Shown here: in pieces, positions 44,053 to 54,315 of the stretch | Layout of the letters: each line of letters begins with the position of its first letter | Position numbering within the stretch: the first letter of the stretch is position 1 | Assembly: GCF_008727735.1 (NCBI RefSeq) | Contig: NZ_CP044227.1 | Span: 2,615,001-2,679,000 of the forward strand | Direction: 5' to 3' | Source of the DNA: Flintibacter sp. KGMB00164 | GTDB taxonomy: Bacteria; Bacillota; Clostridia; Oscillospirales; Oscillospiraceae | Length of the DNA stretch: 64,000 nucleotides | Made by a program: the position numbers and the translations under genes | The notes under the pieces: generated by a model | The model's database searches: none | What the model saw: only the letters and a program-made list of their open reading frames with translations | What the model was told of the DNA's origin: nothing

Positions 44053-44988
44053 TTAGTAGGAGTAGCTCCCTCCGCCGATAAACTCCCGCAGCAGGGAGTC
44101 TTTGGCCACCAGCTCGGGGTCGATGGGCTGGAAGTAGCGGAAGGCGTCAATGAGCTCCAGCAGCTCACTGCGGCGGTCGTTCTCCTCCGGCACGGCCCGC
44201 AGCAGAGGCAGCGCGTAATTTTTCATCACCGACACCTCGTAGGGCAGAGAGGAGTCGAAGATGATATCCGCCTTGTTTTTAAAGGGGGAGATATACAGCT
44301 TCTCGCCCCGGCGCACATTGGCCCACATGTCCAGGGTATCCTCTACATCGGTGCCCCGGAAGTTGTAGTCCCGCACCGCCCGGCGGGTCAGGCGCATCCA
44401 GGTGCCCTTGAAGCGCAGCACAGATCCCTCGTTCACATTGGAGCGGGCGGAGATGTACAGCTTGGTGGCCTGGGGATGGCGCCCGGCGATCTGGTCGTTG
44501 AGGGCGTGGATGCCCTCGAAGATGGCGATCTCATTTTTGCCCAGCTTCAGGGGGGTGCCCCGGCTGTCGTTGCGCATCTGGCGGACAAACTCATACTTGG
44601 GAATGAGGATCTCCTCCCCGTTGGACAGGGCGATGAAGTGGCGGGAGAGCAGCTCCATGTCCAGGCACTGGGGGGATTCATAGTCGATCTCCCCCTCGGG
44701 GGTGCGGGGCGCGGTGCGGGGGTTGATGGTGGTAAAGTAGTTGTCCATCGCCACGGCGTGGGTGTTGACTCCCCGCCGCTGCAGCTCCTCCGCGATCTTC
44801 ATGGCGGTGGTAGTCTTGCCCGAGCCGGAAGGGCCGGAGAGCAGCACAATGGGGCTGCGCTCGATGTTGGACAGGATCTTATCCGCCGCCAGCGAGACCC
44901 GCTGGCTGTAATTCTCGTCGCACTCGGCTAAAAATTCCTTCACATCGCTCTGGATCCGGCGGTTGATTTCCTGCAGCTGGTAAGCCAT
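44053..44988 (-). CDS. Uridine kinase-like nucleoside kinase
   Basis: The 311-residue P-loop kinase has GPSGSGKTTTAMKIAEEL near residue 50, the MDNYFTTINPRTAPRTPEGEIDYESPQ segment typical of the uridine kinase / phosphoribulokinase family, and IFEGIHALND near 158. It probably phosphorylates a nucleoside in salvage. Clostridial relatives often carry an N-terminal TGS-like extension; here only about 40 residues precede the P-loop. ATG 44988 follows AAAGGAG; the longer frame into hemZ is not conserved. It shares the minus-strand run with hemZ upstream. Confidence 0.85.
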   Translation of the reverse strand: MAYQLQEINRRIQSDVKEFLAECDENYSQRVSLAADKILSNIERSPIVLLSGPSGSGKTTTAMKIAEELQRRGVNTHAVAMDNYFTTINPRTAPRTPEGEIDYESPQCLDMELLSRHFIALSNGEEILIPKYEFVRQMRNDSRGTPLKLGKNEIAIFEGIHALNDQIAGRHPQATKLYISARSNVNEGSVLRFKGTWMRLTRRAVRDYNFRGTDVEDTLDMWANVRRGEKLYISPFKNKADIIFDSSLPYEVSVMKNYALPLLRAVPEENDRRSELLELIDAFRYFQPIDPELVAKDSLLREFIGGGSYSY

Positions 44989-45004
44989 GGTGGGAACGCT
45001 CCTT

Positions 45005-46513
45005 TCAGTTATGAGTAGGAAGGAAACAGGCCGCCAGTTCCTCCTTCTGGGCCAGGACCCGGTCCAGGGCGGCCAGATAGTCGTGGGGATATTTGGGGTT
45101 GGGCTGACGGACAATGGTACCGGCGGCACGGTCCACCAGCTTGGTGACGCCGCCTCCTCCAATGGAGACCACCGTCTGCAGCTCCTCCATCATGACGATA
45201 TTGTATACGCTCTCCTGGCCGCTCAGGCACCAGCCCACGTTCTCCAGAGAGCCGGACATATACTTTTGACGGTACAGGTAATAGGGCAGATACCCCTTGC
45301 CGCTCAGACGCTCCAGGGAGTAGTCCAGCATCCGGGCGGTCTCCTCGCCGCTGGGCAGGGCGCCGCCCTGCTCCATAAGCCGGGAGCCCTTTTTCAGGGC
45401 CAGGGTGTGAACGGTGATATTCTCCGGCTCCAGGGCCAGCACTCCATTGAGAGAGCGGCAGAAGCCCTCAAAGCTGTCCCGTGGCAGCCCGGCGATGAGG
45501 TCCATGTTGATGGAATCAAAGCCCACCTCCCGGGCCAGGGCGTAGGCGTCCAGAATATCCTGGGCACTGTGGCGGCGGCCGATGGCCTGGAGCACCGGAT
45601 CCTCCAGGGTCTGGGGGTTGATGGAGATGCGGCCGATGCCCGCCTCCCGGAGAGCCATCAGCTTCTCCCGGTCGATGGTGTCGGGGCGGCCGGCCTCCAC
45701 GGTATATTCTACGCAGTGCTCCACCGGCAGGTCCCGGTGGACGGCCTCCAGCAGCTGCGAGAGCTGGGAGGCGGACAGGGTGGTGGGGGTTCCTCCCCCC
45801 ACATACAGGGAGTGGACAGTCTTGCCCGCCCGGCGCAGGCTCTCGCCGGTGACGGCGATCTCCCGCAAAACGCCCTCCAGATAGGGCTCCACCAGCTTCA
45901 GGGTACGGCCCACGTCGGCGGAGACAAAGGAACAGTAGGCGCACCGGGTAGGACAGAAGGGGACGCCGATGTACACCGACACCTGGTCATCCCGCAGGTC
46001 CCGGTCCACCGCCAGGCTGGCCTTGGCGCAGTCCACCGCCAGAGAGGCCCGCACCGGCGAGACCCGGAAGTCCCGCTCCAGCTCCCGCTTGGCCTGCTTG
46101 GGTGTGGCGCCCGCCAGCATGGCCCGTGTGGGCAGCTTCACCGGGCGCACCCCGGTAAGGGCTCCCCAGGGGGGCTCCTGGCCCAGCAGGGTCACTCCCG
46201 CGCGGTAAAACGCCATCTTCAGTCCGTGCTGGACAGTATGATACACCTTTTCGGCGGGCTCGTCCAGTTTCTCCCTGGGGAAACGGGCGCAGCCCTGGGC
46301 CTGGCGGCCCTCCCGCGCCACCTGGGCCGTGACGGTGACCCACTTTTCTCCCGGTGTGACAGCAAAACGGGCCCAGTCCTCCCCTGCTCCGGCGGGCTCT
46401 TCAGGGTACTCGGGCCGCTCTCCGGGGAAGAGGGTGAGCATCATCTGCTCCACCGAGTACTTATACCGCTCCGGCTGCCAGTCGTAGTCGCCCCGGTTCC
46501 AATACAGCTTCAT
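45005..46513 (-). CDS. hemZ: Coproporphyrinogen dehydrogenase HemZ-like radical SAM protein
   Basis: The 502-residue protein has the radical SAM cluster motif CPTRCAYCSF near residue 178 and downstream YVGGGTPTTLSASQLSQLL and MDLIAGLPRDSFEGF, as in HemN/HemZ enzymes. The N-terminal 170 residues (VRPVKLPTRAML) are characteristic of HemZ. HemN-type enzymes decarboxylate coproporphyrinogen III without oxygen, but many HemZ/HemW relatives handle heme instead, so the activity is uncertain. Its ATG overlaps the MBL gene's stop (ATGA). Confidence 0.9.
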   Translation of the reverse strand: MKLYWNRGDYDWQPERYKYSVEQMMLTLFPGERPEYPEEPAGAGEDWARFAVTPGEKWVTVTAQVAREGRQAQGCARFPREKLDEPAEKVYHTVQHGLKMAFYRAGVTLLGQEPPWGALTGVRPVKLPTRAMLAGATPKQAKRELERDFRVSPVRASLAVDCAKASLAVDRDLRDDQVSVYIGVPFCPTRCAYCSFVSADVGRTLKLVEPYLEGVLREIAVTGESLRRAGKTVHSLYVGGGTPTTLSASQLSQLLEAVHRDLPVEHCVEYTVEAGRPDTIDREKLMALREAGIGRISINPQTLEDPVLQAIGRRHSAQDILDAYALAREVGFDSINMDLIAGLPRDSFEGFCRSLNGVLALEPENITVHTLALKKGSRLMEQGGALPSGEETARMLDYSLERLSGKGYLPYYLYRQKYMSGSLENVGWCLSGQESVYNIVMMEELQTVVSIGGGGVTKLVDRAAGTIVRQPNPKYPHDYLAALDRVLAQKEELAACFLPTHN

Positions 46514-47127
46514 CGCGCGCCCATGGCCTCCAGCAGGAAGGGATTATACTTACGCTCCCGCTCCAGGGTGGAGGTGCGGTCGTGGCCGGGACAGACGTGG
46601 AAGTCTCCCTCCAGCTCGCCCAGCCGCTTGAGGGAGGCCATGATCTCTTCGTAGCTGCCCCCCCGCAGATCAGTGCGGCCGCAGGAGCCGCAGAACAGGG
46701 TGTCGCCGGTAAAGAGCACGTCCCCTACCTTCAGGGTAACGGAGCCCTTGGAGTGGCCGGGGGTGTGGAGCACCTCAATGGTGAGAGAGCCCAGGGAGAG
46801 GGTGTCCCCCTCGTCGTAGTTGTTGAGATCCTTCACCTGGGCGGCCAGGGGGAAGAGCTGGGAGCCCGCCCCGTTGGCGTCGGCCTGATGGATGTAGACC
46901 TGCACGCCGGGCAGCGCCTTCACCAGGTCGGGCACGGCGGTGGTGTGGTCGTAGTGGCCGTGGGTGAGGAGGATGTACTTCACCTCACCCTCCGCCTTCT
47001 TTACCTGGTGGAGGATGCGCTCCCAGTCGTCGCCGGGATCGATGATGGCCATCAGGCCGCTCTCCTCATCCTGGAGAAAATAGCAGTTGGTGCCGATGGG
47101 GCCCACCTGCATAACAGATACCTTCAT
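46510..47127 (-). CDS. MBL fold hydrolase, glyoxalase II-like (YqgX type)
   Basis: The 205-residue metallo-beta-lactamase fold protein has the zinc motif THGHYDHTT near residue 53, TPGHSKGSVTL near 126, GDTLFCGSCGRTD near 145 and CPGHDRTSTLERERKYNPFL at the end. It resembles YqgX/hydroxyacylglutathione hydrolase proteins that detoxify thioesters; the substrate is not known. ATG 47127 follows AAGGAGG by 9 bases. It lies between dtd and hemZ in a cluster common in Clostridia. Confidence 0.9.
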   Translation of the reverse strand: MKVSVMQVGPIGTNCYFLQDEESGLMAIIDPGDDWERILHQVKKAEGEVKYILLTHGHYDHTTAVPDLVKALPGVQVYIHQADANGAGSQLFPLAAQVKDLNNYDEGDTLSLGSLTIEVLHTPGHSKGSVTLKVGDVLFTGDTLFCGSCGRTDLRGGSYEEIMASLKRLGELEGDFHVCPGHDRTSTLERERKYNPFLLEAMGAR

Positions 47128-47140
47128 GGGTCGTTCCTCC

Positions 47141-47584
47141 TTATCCCTGTTCCGTGTCAAAGAGAATGGTGACGGGGCCGTCGTTCACCGAAGCCACCTT
47201 CATATCCGCGCCAAACTCCCCGTGCTCCACCCGGAAGCCCTTCTGGCGGCACTGGTCCAGAAAGCGCTCATAGAGGGGGATGGCCACGTCGGGCTTGGCG
47301 GCCCCGGTAAAGCCGGGGCGGCGGCTCTTGGTGTCGGCGTAGAGGGTAAACTGGCTGATGACCAGCAAGGACCCGCCCACCTGTTCCAGATTCAAGTTCA
47401 TTTTGCCGTTTTCGTCCTCAAAGACCCGCAGATTGCAGATCTTCTCGGCCAGCTTATCGCACACGGCCTCATTATCCTGGGGACCGACCCCCAGCAGGAC
47501 CAGATAGCCCTGATCAATGGCGCCCCGCACCGCTCCGTCGATGGTGACGGAGGCGGAGGACACCCGGGTAACAACAGCTCGCAT
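47141..47584 (-). CDS. dtd: D-aminoacyl-tRNA deacylase
   Basis: The 147-residue enzyme begins [17 protein letters not shown] and has the catalytic SQFTLYAD motif near residue 77 and NDGPVT near 137. It removes D-amino acids wrongly attached to tRNA, protecting translation. It belongs to the recJ-relA-dtd-MBL-hemZ run of Clostridia; here a small membrane protein gene stands between relA and dtd. Confidence 0.96.
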   Translation of the reverse strand: MRAVVTRVSSASVTIDGAVRGAIDQGYLVLLGVGPQDNEAVCDKLAEKICNLRVFEDENGKMNLNLEQVGGSLLVISQFTLYADTKSRRPGFTGAAKPDVAIPLYERFLDQCRQKGFRVEHGEFGADMKVASVNDGPVTILFDTEQG

Positions 47585-47627
47585 AATATTCGACTCCGTT
47601 TAACTGAATTCTATACTATTATCTATT

Positions 47628-47843
47628 TTATCTGGTTGCCAGGATGACCAGAGAAACCATTCCGCCCAAAATCACACTCAGCGATACCGAAGCCCACACA
47701 CCGGGCCACAGGGCGGGGTTTTTCTCTATGTCGTCCGGCTCCTGGACTGCCTTTTTGATGGCCGAAATCAGGCTGAAAACAAATACAAACGACCAAATAG
47801 GCCAGCTCCAGACAAACAGAACGCCTAAAATCTCAAGCACCAT
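47628..47843 (-). CDS. Small membrane protein, unknown, 71 aa
   Basis: The 71-residue protein has two membrane helices (about 5-27 and 46-68) joined by a charged loop AIKKAVQEPDDIEKNPALW. The ATG at 47843 has AGGAGG 6 bases upstream, a good sign that it is translated. I recognise no family. It is inserted between relA and dtd on the same strand and may be co-transcribed with them. The loop motif EPDDIEKNPALW is a useful search handle. Confidence 0.75.
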   Translation of the reverse strand: MVLEILGVLFVWSWPIWSFVFVFSLISAIKKAVQEPDDIEKNPALWPGVWASVSLSVILGGMVSLVILATR

Positions 47844-47860
47844 GACAACCTCCTAACTCA

Positions 47861-50098
47861 TCATTTGCCAGACGCTCTGGCCACATGATACACGCCCTGG
47901 ATGTTGTTGAGCTTGTTGATGACGGTGGCCAGTTCCTCTTTGTCCTTGACCTCCACCACGATATTGATGCTGGCGTGGCCGTCGGGCAGAGACCGGGCGG
48001 TGAGGGCATTCACCTTCACCTTGGCCGCCGACAGGGCCATGGCCACATCCAGGGTCAGGCCGTCCCGGTCCTTGGAGGACAGCTCCAGGGCGGTCTTGTA
48101 GTTGGGCAGGCTGCTCTCCACCCAGGACACCTTCACCCAGCGGTCAGCCTCCTCGGGCTTGCGCTTTTCAGGTGCGGCGTTGGGGCAGTCGGAACGGTGG
48201 ACAGAAACACCGTAGCCCCGGGTGATAAAGCCGATGACCGGGTCGCCGGGGACGGGGGTACAGCACTTGGCAAACTTCACCAGACAGTTGCCCAGTCCCT
48301 CCACGATAATGCCCGAGTCGGAGTGCTTGGGCTTGACCTGGCCGGAGGTGGGCGTCTGGGCGGTGGAACCGGGAACGATGACGCTCTCGGCGGTGGTTTT
48401 GGCGGCAGCCGCCGCCTTTTCCGCCTGGAGACGGCCCAGACGGGCCAGTTCGTCCTTGATGCGGGCCACGCTCTTCACCGCTGTGGTGCCGCCGTAGCCA
48501 ATGGAGGCATACAGCTCATCCAGCGTGCCGAAACGCACCTTGTGGAGGATATGGGGCAGCACGTCCTCGGCGGTGATGGCCGTCATGGGGATCTTCATAT
48601 GCTTAAGCTCCGCCTCAAAGAGGGCGCGGCCGGTGGCGATGTTCTCCTCCCGGCGCTCCCGCTTGAACCACTGGCGGATCTTGTTGCGGGCTTCGTTGCT
48701 CTTGGCGATCTTCAGCCAGTCCCGGCTGGGACCCTTGGCGTTCTTGGAGGTGATGACCTCCACGATGTCACCGTTTTTCAGGGGGGTGTCGTAGGGCACC
48801 ATGCGGCCGTTCACCTTGGCGCCCACCATGCCGTTGCCCACGGCGGAGTGGATGTTGTAGGCAAAGTCGATGGGGGTGGCTCCGGCGGGCAGGCTCTTCA
48901 CGTCGCCGTTGGGGGTGAAGACGAACACCTCGTCGGCAAACATATCCACCTTCAGGGTGCGGACAAACTCCTCCGCGTCGGTGTCCTGCTGGCTCTCCAG
49001 CAGCTTGCGCACCCACTCAAAGTCCTGCTCAGAGCCCAGCTTCTTGTTGGCCATGCCCTGCTTATACTTCCAGTGGGCGGCGATGCCGTATTCGGCGGTC
49101 TGGTGCATCTGCCAGGTGCGGATCTGCACCTCAAAGGGGATGCCCTCCCGGCCGATGACGGTGGTGTGCAGGGACTGGTACATGTTGGGCTTGGGGGTGC
49201 CGATGTAGTCCTTAAAGCGGCCCAGCACCGGCTTGAACATGTCGTGGATACAGCCCAGCACGTTATAACACTCGGGGATGTCGTCCACGATGACCCGGAA
49301 AGCGTACAGATCGAAGATCTCGTCCAGGGTCTTGTTCTGGGCAAACATCTTGCGGTAGATGGAGTAGGTGTGTTTCACCCGGCCGTACACCTTGCAGCGG
49401 ATGCCCTCCTGCTCCAGCCGCTGCTGGATGCGCAGCTGGATGGAGGCCAGAAACTCCTCGTGGGCAGCCGAGCGCTTGGCCATCTCCTCCTCGATCTCCT
49501 TGTACCCCACCGGGTCCAGGTAACGAAGGGACAGGTCCTCCAGCTCCCATTTGAGCTTCTGCATACCTAAGCGGTGGGCCAGGGGAGCGTAGATCTCCAT
49601 GGTCTCCAGGCTCTTCTCCCGCTGCTTCTTGGGAGACTGGTACTCCATGGTGCGCATGTTGTGAAGGCGGTCGCAGATCTTGATGAGGATCACCCGGATG
49701 TCCTGGGCCATGGCCATGAGCATCTTGCGCAGGTTCTCCATCTGCTCCTCTTCCTTGGAGACATACTGCACCCGGGTCAGCTTGGTGACTCCCTCCACCA
49801 GCGCGGCCACCGGCGCGCCGAACTTTTTTGCGATCTCGTCGTGGGTGGCGTTGGTGTCCTCGATGCAGTCGTGGAGCAGGGCCGCGATGACGCTGTCCAC
49901 ATCCAGCCCCAGGTCGGCCACAATGTCGGCCACGGCCAGGGGGTGGATGATATAGGGCTCGCCGCTCTTGCGCAGCTGGCCGTGGTGCTCGGCGTCGGCA
50001 TAGGTAAAGGCGGCAAACAGCCGCTGAGTATCCAGATTCGGAGTATATGCGCTGACTTTATCTTCCAGCGCCTGATAGCGTTCCAAAATGGGGTCCAT
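47861..50098 (-). CDS. relA: Bifunctional (p)ppGpp synthetase/hydrolase
   Basis: The 745-residue Rel protein has an HD hydrolase domain (HPLAVADIVADLGLD, LLHDCIEDT near 70), the synthetase domain (DLYAFRVIVDDIPECYNVLG, FKDYIGTPKPNMYQSLHT near 300), a TGS domain (VFTPNGDVKSLPAGATPIDFAYNIHS near 395), a helical region with CCTPVPGDPVIGFITRG, and a C-terminal ACT domain. It makes and degrades (p)ppGpp in the stringent response. Both active sites look intact. ATG 50098 follows GAGGTGA. The recJ gene ends 43 bp upstream. Confidence 0.97.
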   Translation of the reverse strand: MDPILERYQALEDKVSAYTPNLDTQRLFAAFTYADAEHHGQLRKSGEPYIIHPLAVADIVADLGLDVDSVIAALLHDCIEDTNATHDEIAKKFGAPVAALVEGVTKLTRVQYVSKEEEQMENLRKMLMAMAQDIRVILIKICDRLHNMRTMEYQSPKKQREKSLETMEIYAPLAHRLGMQKLKWELEDLSLRYLDPVGYKEIEEEMAKRSAAHEEFLASIQLRIQQRLEQEGIRCKVYGRVKHTYSIYRKMFAQNKTLDEIFDLYAFRVIVDDIPECYNVLGCIHDMFKPVLGRFKDYIGTPKPNMYQSLHTTVIGREGIPFEVQIRTWQMHQTAEYGIAAHWKYKQGMANKKLGSEQDFEWVRKLLESQQDTDAEEFVRTLKVDMFADEVFVFTPNGDVKSLPAGATPIDFAYNIHSAVGNGMVGAKVNGRMVPYDTPLKNGDIVEVITSKNAKGPSRDWLKIAKSNEARNKIRQWFKRERREENIATGRALFEAELKHMKIPMTAITAEDVLPHILHKVRFGTLDELYASIGYGGTTAVKSVARIKDELARLGRLQAEKAAAAAKTTAESVIVPGSTAQTPTSGQVKPKHSDSGIIVEGLGNCLVKFAKCCTPVPGDPVIGFITRGYGVSVHRSDCPNAAPEKRKPEEADRWVKVSWVESSLPNYKTALELSSKDRDGLTLDVAMALSAAKVKVNALTARSLPDGHASINIVVEVKDKEELATVINKLNNIQGVYHVARASGK

Positions 50099-50141
50099 CG
50101 AATCACCTCGACAATCGAAAGTAACAGGGGCAGGCCCCGGC

Positions 50142-52205
50142 TTACTCCTGCAGAGCCGCCCGCAGACGGCGCAGGATCTCCGAAGCCTCCAGGTCCACTT
50201 TATGCTCCAGCCGGTGCAGGGTGATGTGCACTCGGCCCGACTGGACCTTCAGCGAGATCAGTCCCCGCTCCTGCATCACCTCCAGGCAGATGCGGGTGTG
50301 GTTGGGCCGCTCCCGCCGGCCGCTGGAGTGGGCCACGCTGCGGGTCATGCGGGCCAGAGTGTCCTCCAGGCAGTCGCCCGGGCCGCTCTGGTGCTCCAGA
50401 TAGCGCCACAGACAGACAAACTCCGCCCGGTCGGGCAGCAGGGACTGGGCCTCGTCGGGGGAGAGCAGCTCGCCCCGGCGGTATTTATCGTAAATGCAGC
50501 GCTCCATCTGCGCCCGGGTGAGGGCAGGGTGGAGATCCACCACCTGCAGCTGCACCGAGCGCACGCCGCGAAATTCGTTGATCTGGGGATAAAACGCCAC
50601 GTCCACCCGGCAGCCGGGGGTCACGCCCAGCTGGGCGGCGTCGGCGGAGAAAAAGATGGCGTCCAGCACGCTCCCCCGGGCCTCCAGCCGCAGCTTCAAG
50701 TGCCGGCCGCGGCCCACCTGGACGGCGGACTGGACATGGGCGCCGGTAATGACCAGCACCGGGCGGGGATTTCCGGTCCCGCAGGGCTCCAAAGCGTCCA
50801 GAGCCTCCACCGAGGCCACATCCAGTTGCTGGGGCTGGACGATGCCGTCGGTCTCCAGCACCGAGGGAGGCTCCTGTCCCGCCTGCTGCTCCAGCACTCC
50901 CTGCCGGAGCCGCTGGGCCAGGGCGGGGATGTTCTCCTCCCGCACCATAAAGCCCGCCGCCAAGGCGTGGCCGCCGAAGCTCTCCAGCAGGTCGCCGCAG
51001 GTCATGAGCAGCTCAAACAGGTTGATCCCGCCCCAGGAGCGGCAGGAGCCCTTGCCCATCCCCTGGTCCAGACAGATCATGAAGGTGGGGCAGGTATACT
51101 TCTCGCTCAGGCGGGAGGCCACGATGCCCACCACTCCCTGGTGCCACTCCGGGTCGGCCAGGACAATGGCCCCCTGCTGGGGCTGGTGGTCCAGGCGCTG
51201 GATGCACTCCTGAAAAATCTCTCCCTCAATGTTCTGCCGCTCCCGGTTGAGCTGGCACAGCTCCTGGGCCAGCTCCTGAGCCCGCTGGGGGGAGTGGGTC
51301 AGCAGCAGTTCCCCGGCCAGAGCCGCCTTGCCCATGCGCCCGGCGGCGTTGATGCGGGGAGCCAGGGTATAGCCGATGGACACCGAGGTGAGGGGCCGCT
51401 CCCCCAGCCCAGCCTCCTGGATGAGCTGGGCCAGACCCAGCCGCTTGGGGTGGGCCAGAGCGGCCAATCCGGTCTGGACGATGGTGCGGTTCTCCCCTGT
51501 CATGGGCATCACGTCGGCCACCGTGCCCACGGCGGCCAAATCGGCGTATTCTTCAAACACCTGCCGCGCCCGCTCCGGCCCGGCTACCGCCATGGCCAGC
51601 TTCAATGCCACGCCCACGCCGGCCAGTCCCTTGAAGGGGTAGGGACAGTCGGAACGGTGGGGGTCCACCACCGCTACGGCGGCAGGCAGCGGGTCTTTAC
51701 ACTCGTGGTGGTCGGTAACCACCACGTCCACGCCAAGTCCGGCGGCAAAAGCCACCTCCTCCACGGCAGTGATGCCGCAGTCCACCGTGACAATGAGGGT
51801 CACCCCCTGGTCGGCCAGGGTGTGGATGGCCTCCAGGTTGAGGCCGTACCCCTCCTCCAAACGGTCGGGAATGTAGGGGGTCACCTGTCCCCCCATGCGC
51901 CGCAGGCAGTCGGTGAGCAGGCAGGTGGAGGTGATGCCGTCCACGTCGTAGTCCCCGTAGACCGCCAGGTGCTCCCCCGTTTCCAGTGCGCGGCGCACCC
52001 GTGCCGCCGCCCGGTCCATGTCCCGCAGCAGCATGGGGTCCAGCACCGGTTCCGCTCCAGGGGTGAGCAGCCGCCGGGCCTGGTCGGGCTGGGTGATGCC
52101 CCGGGCGGCCAGGATGGCCGCCAGCAGTGCAGGGATGCCCGCCGCCTCCAGATTTTGGCGCACCCTGGGACTGCCCGAGGGCATACTCCACTCTTTGTAC
52201 TTCAC
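50142..52205 (-). CDS. recJ: Single-strand DNA exonuclease RecJ
   Basis: The 687-residue protein is a DHH-family nuclease with YGDYDVDGITSTCLL near residue 83, DHHECKDPLPAAVAVVDPHR near 162, and the DHHA1 motif SFGGHALAAGFMV near 410, followed by an OB-fold region and a C-terminal extension of about 120 residues. It degrades single-stranded DNA 5' to 3' in recombination and repair. The start is GTG at 52205, with AGGAGGTGA 9 bases upstream. It heads the minus-strand recJ-relA-dtd run and is divergent from mnmG. Confidence 0.96.
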   Translation of the reverse strand: MKYKEWSMPSGSPRVRQNLEAAGIPALLAAILAARGITQPDQARRLLTPGAEPVLDPMLLRDMDRAAARVRRALETGEHLAVYGDYDVDGITSTCLLTDCLRRMGGQVTPYIPDRLEEGYGLNLEAIHTLADQGVTLIVTVDCGITAVEEVAFAAGLGVDVVVTDHHECKDPLPAAVAVVDPHRSDCPYPFKGLAGVGVALKLAMAVAGPERARQVFEEYADLAAVGTVADVMPMTGENRTIVQTGLAALAHPKRLGLAQLIQEAGLGERPLTSVSIGYTLAPRINAAGRMGKAALAGELLLTHSPQRAQELAQELCQLNRERQNIEGEIFQECIQRLDHQPQQGAIVLADPEWHQGVVGIVASRLSEKYTCPTFMICLDQGMGKGSCRSWGGINLFELLMTCGDLLESFGGHALAAGFMVREENIPALAQRLRQGVLEQQAGQEPPSVLETDGIVQPQQLDVASVEALDALEPCGTGNPRPVLVITGAHVQSAVQVGRGRHLKLRLEARGSVLDAIFFSADAAQLGVTPGCRVDVAFYPQINEFRGVRSVQLQVVDLHPALTRAQMERCIYDKYRRGELLSPDEAQSLLPDRAEFVCLWRYLEHQSGPGDCLEDTLARMTRSVAHSSGRRERPNHTRICLEVMQERGLISLKVQSGRVHITLHRLEHKVDLEASEILRRLRAALQE

Positions 52206-52260
52206 CGGCGGTCACCTCCTCCCAGCTTGCCGCAAGCATACTGCGGCAGTATCACTACTT

Positions 52261-52290
52261 ATTATACCATATTTTTGTGCAAAGACACAA
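52261..52290 (-). promoter_or_regulatory. Promoter of recJ
   Basis: Minus strand -35 TTGTGT (52285-52290), 18-base spacer, -10 TATAAT (52261-52266). Confidence 0.7.
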
Positions 52291-52327
52291 GTGGAAAAGC
52301 ACACCCCGCCCATGGGCGCCCTGGCTC

Positions 52328-52356
52328 TTGTCCGGTGAAAAAAAACGTGATAAAAT
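52328..52356 (+). promoter_or_regulatory. Promoter of mnmG
   Basis: -35 TTGTCC (52328-52333), 17-base spacer, -10 TAAAAT (52351-52356). Confidence 0.6.
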
Positions 52357-52410
52357 ACGGGAGTTATTTTGGGGTTTCCCCCGCTCTGCGGAGAGAAAAG
52401 AGACGAACTT

Positions 52411-54294
52411 ATGACCTATTACGACGCTGGACAATATGATATTGCCGTGATCGGGGCCGGACATGCCGGCATTGAGGCGGCGCTTGCCGCCGCCCGTATG
52501 GGCCTGCGCACGGTATGTTTTACCATTAACCTGGACGCGGTGGGCAACATGCCCTGCAACCCCGCCATCGGCGGCACGGGCAAGGGCCACCTGGTGCGGG
52601 AGCTGGACGCCCTGGGAGGCGAGATGGGCAGGGCCGCCGACAAGGCCTGCATCCAGTACCGCATCCTCAACCGGGGCAAAGGCCCGGCGGTGTGGTCTTT
52701 GCGGGCCCAGGCCGACCGGCGGGAGTACCAGAAGATCATGAAGCACACCCTGGAGCGCCAGGAGAACCTGTGGGTCAAGCAAGCCGAGGTGGTGGCCATC
52801 CGCACCGAAAACGGGGCCGTCTCCGCCGTGGTCACCCACACCGGGGCGGTGTTCGCCGTGAAGGCGGCCATTATTGCTACCGGCACCTACCTGGGCGGCC
52901 GCACCATTGTGGGCGAGGTCGTGCGGGACTCCGGCCCGGACGGCCTGGCTGCCGCCCTGCCCCTCACCCAGTCCCTGCTGGAGCTGGGGGTGTCCATTCG
53001 CCGCTTCAAGACGGGCACGCCCCCCCGGGTGAACGCCCGCAGCGTGGACTTCTCCCAGATGGAGCTTCAGGAGGGGGACCCGGATGCCCAACCCTTCTCC
53101 TTCACCACCCGGGAGCACCCCCAGAACCGGGCGGTGTGCTACCTTACCTACACCAATGAGAAGACCCACGACATCATTCGGGCTAACCTGGACCGCTCCC
53201 CCCTCTACGACGGCACCATCGAGGGGGTAGGCCCCCGGTACTGCCCCTCTATTGAGACAAAAATCGTCCGCTTCCCCGACAAGGAGCGCCACCAGCTCTT
53301 TGTGGAGCCCATGGGCCTGGACACCGAGGAGCTGTACATCCAGGGCTTCTCCTCCTCCCTGCCCGAGCAGGTGCAGATCGAGATGCTCCATACCATCCCC
53401 GGCCTGGAGCAGGCCGAGATGACCCGTCCTGCCTACGCCATCGAGTACGACTGCATTGACCCCACCCAGCTGCTGGCCACTTTGGAGGTCAAGACCGTCC
53501 CCGGCCTGTACGGCGCGGGACAGTTTAACGGCTCCTCCGGCTATGAGGAGGCCGCCGTCCAGGGTTTTGTGGCGGGCGTGAACGCCGCTCGGAAAATTCA
53601 GGGCAAGGAGCCCTTTATTCTGGGCCGGGACCAGGGGTACATTGGGGTACTCATTGACGACCTGGTCACCAAGGGCACCAACGAACCCTACCGCATGATG
53701 ACCTCCCGCACCGAGTACCGCCTGCTTCACCGCCAGGACAACGCCGACCAGCGGCTCACCCCCCTGGGCTATGAGCTGGGCCTGGTCCCCAAGGAGCAGC
53801 TGGAGGCTGTGCAGGCCAAATACGCCGCCGTGGACCGGGAGTGCAAGCGCCTGGAGCACACCGGCGTGGCCCCCTCCCCTGCTCTGGACGCCTTTTTGGC
53901 TGAGCGGAACCAAGCCCCCGTGCAGAACGGAGCGCGGCTGGCCGACCTGCTCCGCCGTCCCCCGGTGAGCTATGAATCCCTGGCTTCCTTTGATCCCGAC
54001 CGCCCGGATCTCTCCCCGGAGATCACCCAGGCGGTGGAAATCGCCGTCAAGTATCAGGGCTACATCCAGCGCCAGCTGCGCCAGGTGGAGGAAATGAAAA
54101 AGCTGGAGAGCTGGCCCCTGCCCGCCGACACGGACTATGAGGCCATCCAGGGTCTGCGTTTGGAGGCCCGGCAGAAATTGCAGCAGATCCGCCCCCGGAA
54201 CCTGGGACAGGCCAGCCGGGTATCCGGCGTGTCCCCGGCAGACGTGGCGGTGCTGATGGTCTATTTGAAACAGCGTGCCGATGGACGCGCGTGA
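52411..54294 (+). CDS. mnmG: tRNA uridine 5-carboxymethylaminomethyl enzyme MnmG
   Basis: The 627-residue FAD enzyme has the N-terminal dinucleotide fold [21 protein letters not shown], the family signature [23 protein letters not shown] near residue 48 and [16 protein letters not shown] near 370. The C-terminal domain ends with [34 protein letters not shown]. With MnmE it modifies the wobble uridine of several tRNAs. MnmE is not encoded here; in many Firmicutes it lies next door, so the lone gene is a small rearrangement. ATG 52411 follows GGAGAGAAAAGAGA. Confidence 0.97.
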   Translation: MTYYDAGQYDIAVIGAGHAGIEAALAAARMGLRTVCFTINLDAVGNMPCNPAIGGTGKGHLVRELDALGGEMGRAADKACIQYRILNRGKGPAVWSLRAQADRREYQKIMKHTLERQENLWVKQAEVVAIRTENGAVSAVVTHTGAVFAVKAAIIATGTYLGGRTIVGEVVRDSGPDGLAAALPLTQSLLELGVSIRRFKTGTPPRVNARSVDFSQMELQEGDPDAQPFSFTTREHPQNRAVCYLTYTNEKTHDIIRANLDRSPLYDGTIEGVGPRYCPSIETKIVRFPDKERHQLFVEPMGLDTEELYIQGFSSSLPEQVQIEMLHTIPGLEQAEMTRPAYAIEYDCIDPTQLLATLEVKTVPGLYGAGQFNGSSGYEEAAVQGFVAGVNAARKIQGKEPFILGRDQGYIGVLIDDLVTKGTNEPYRMMTSRTEYRLLHRQDNADQRLTPLGYELGLVPKEQLEAVQAKYAAVDRECKRLEHTGVAPSPALDAFLAERNQAPVQNGARLADLLRRPPVSYESLASFDPDRPDLSPEITQAVEIAVKYQGYIQRQLRQVEEMKKLESWPLPADTDYEAIQGLRLEARQKLQQIRPRNLGQASRVSGVSPADVAVLMVYLKQRADGRA

Positions 54295-54315
54295 CCGTCT
54301 CAGGAGGAGACCGAT

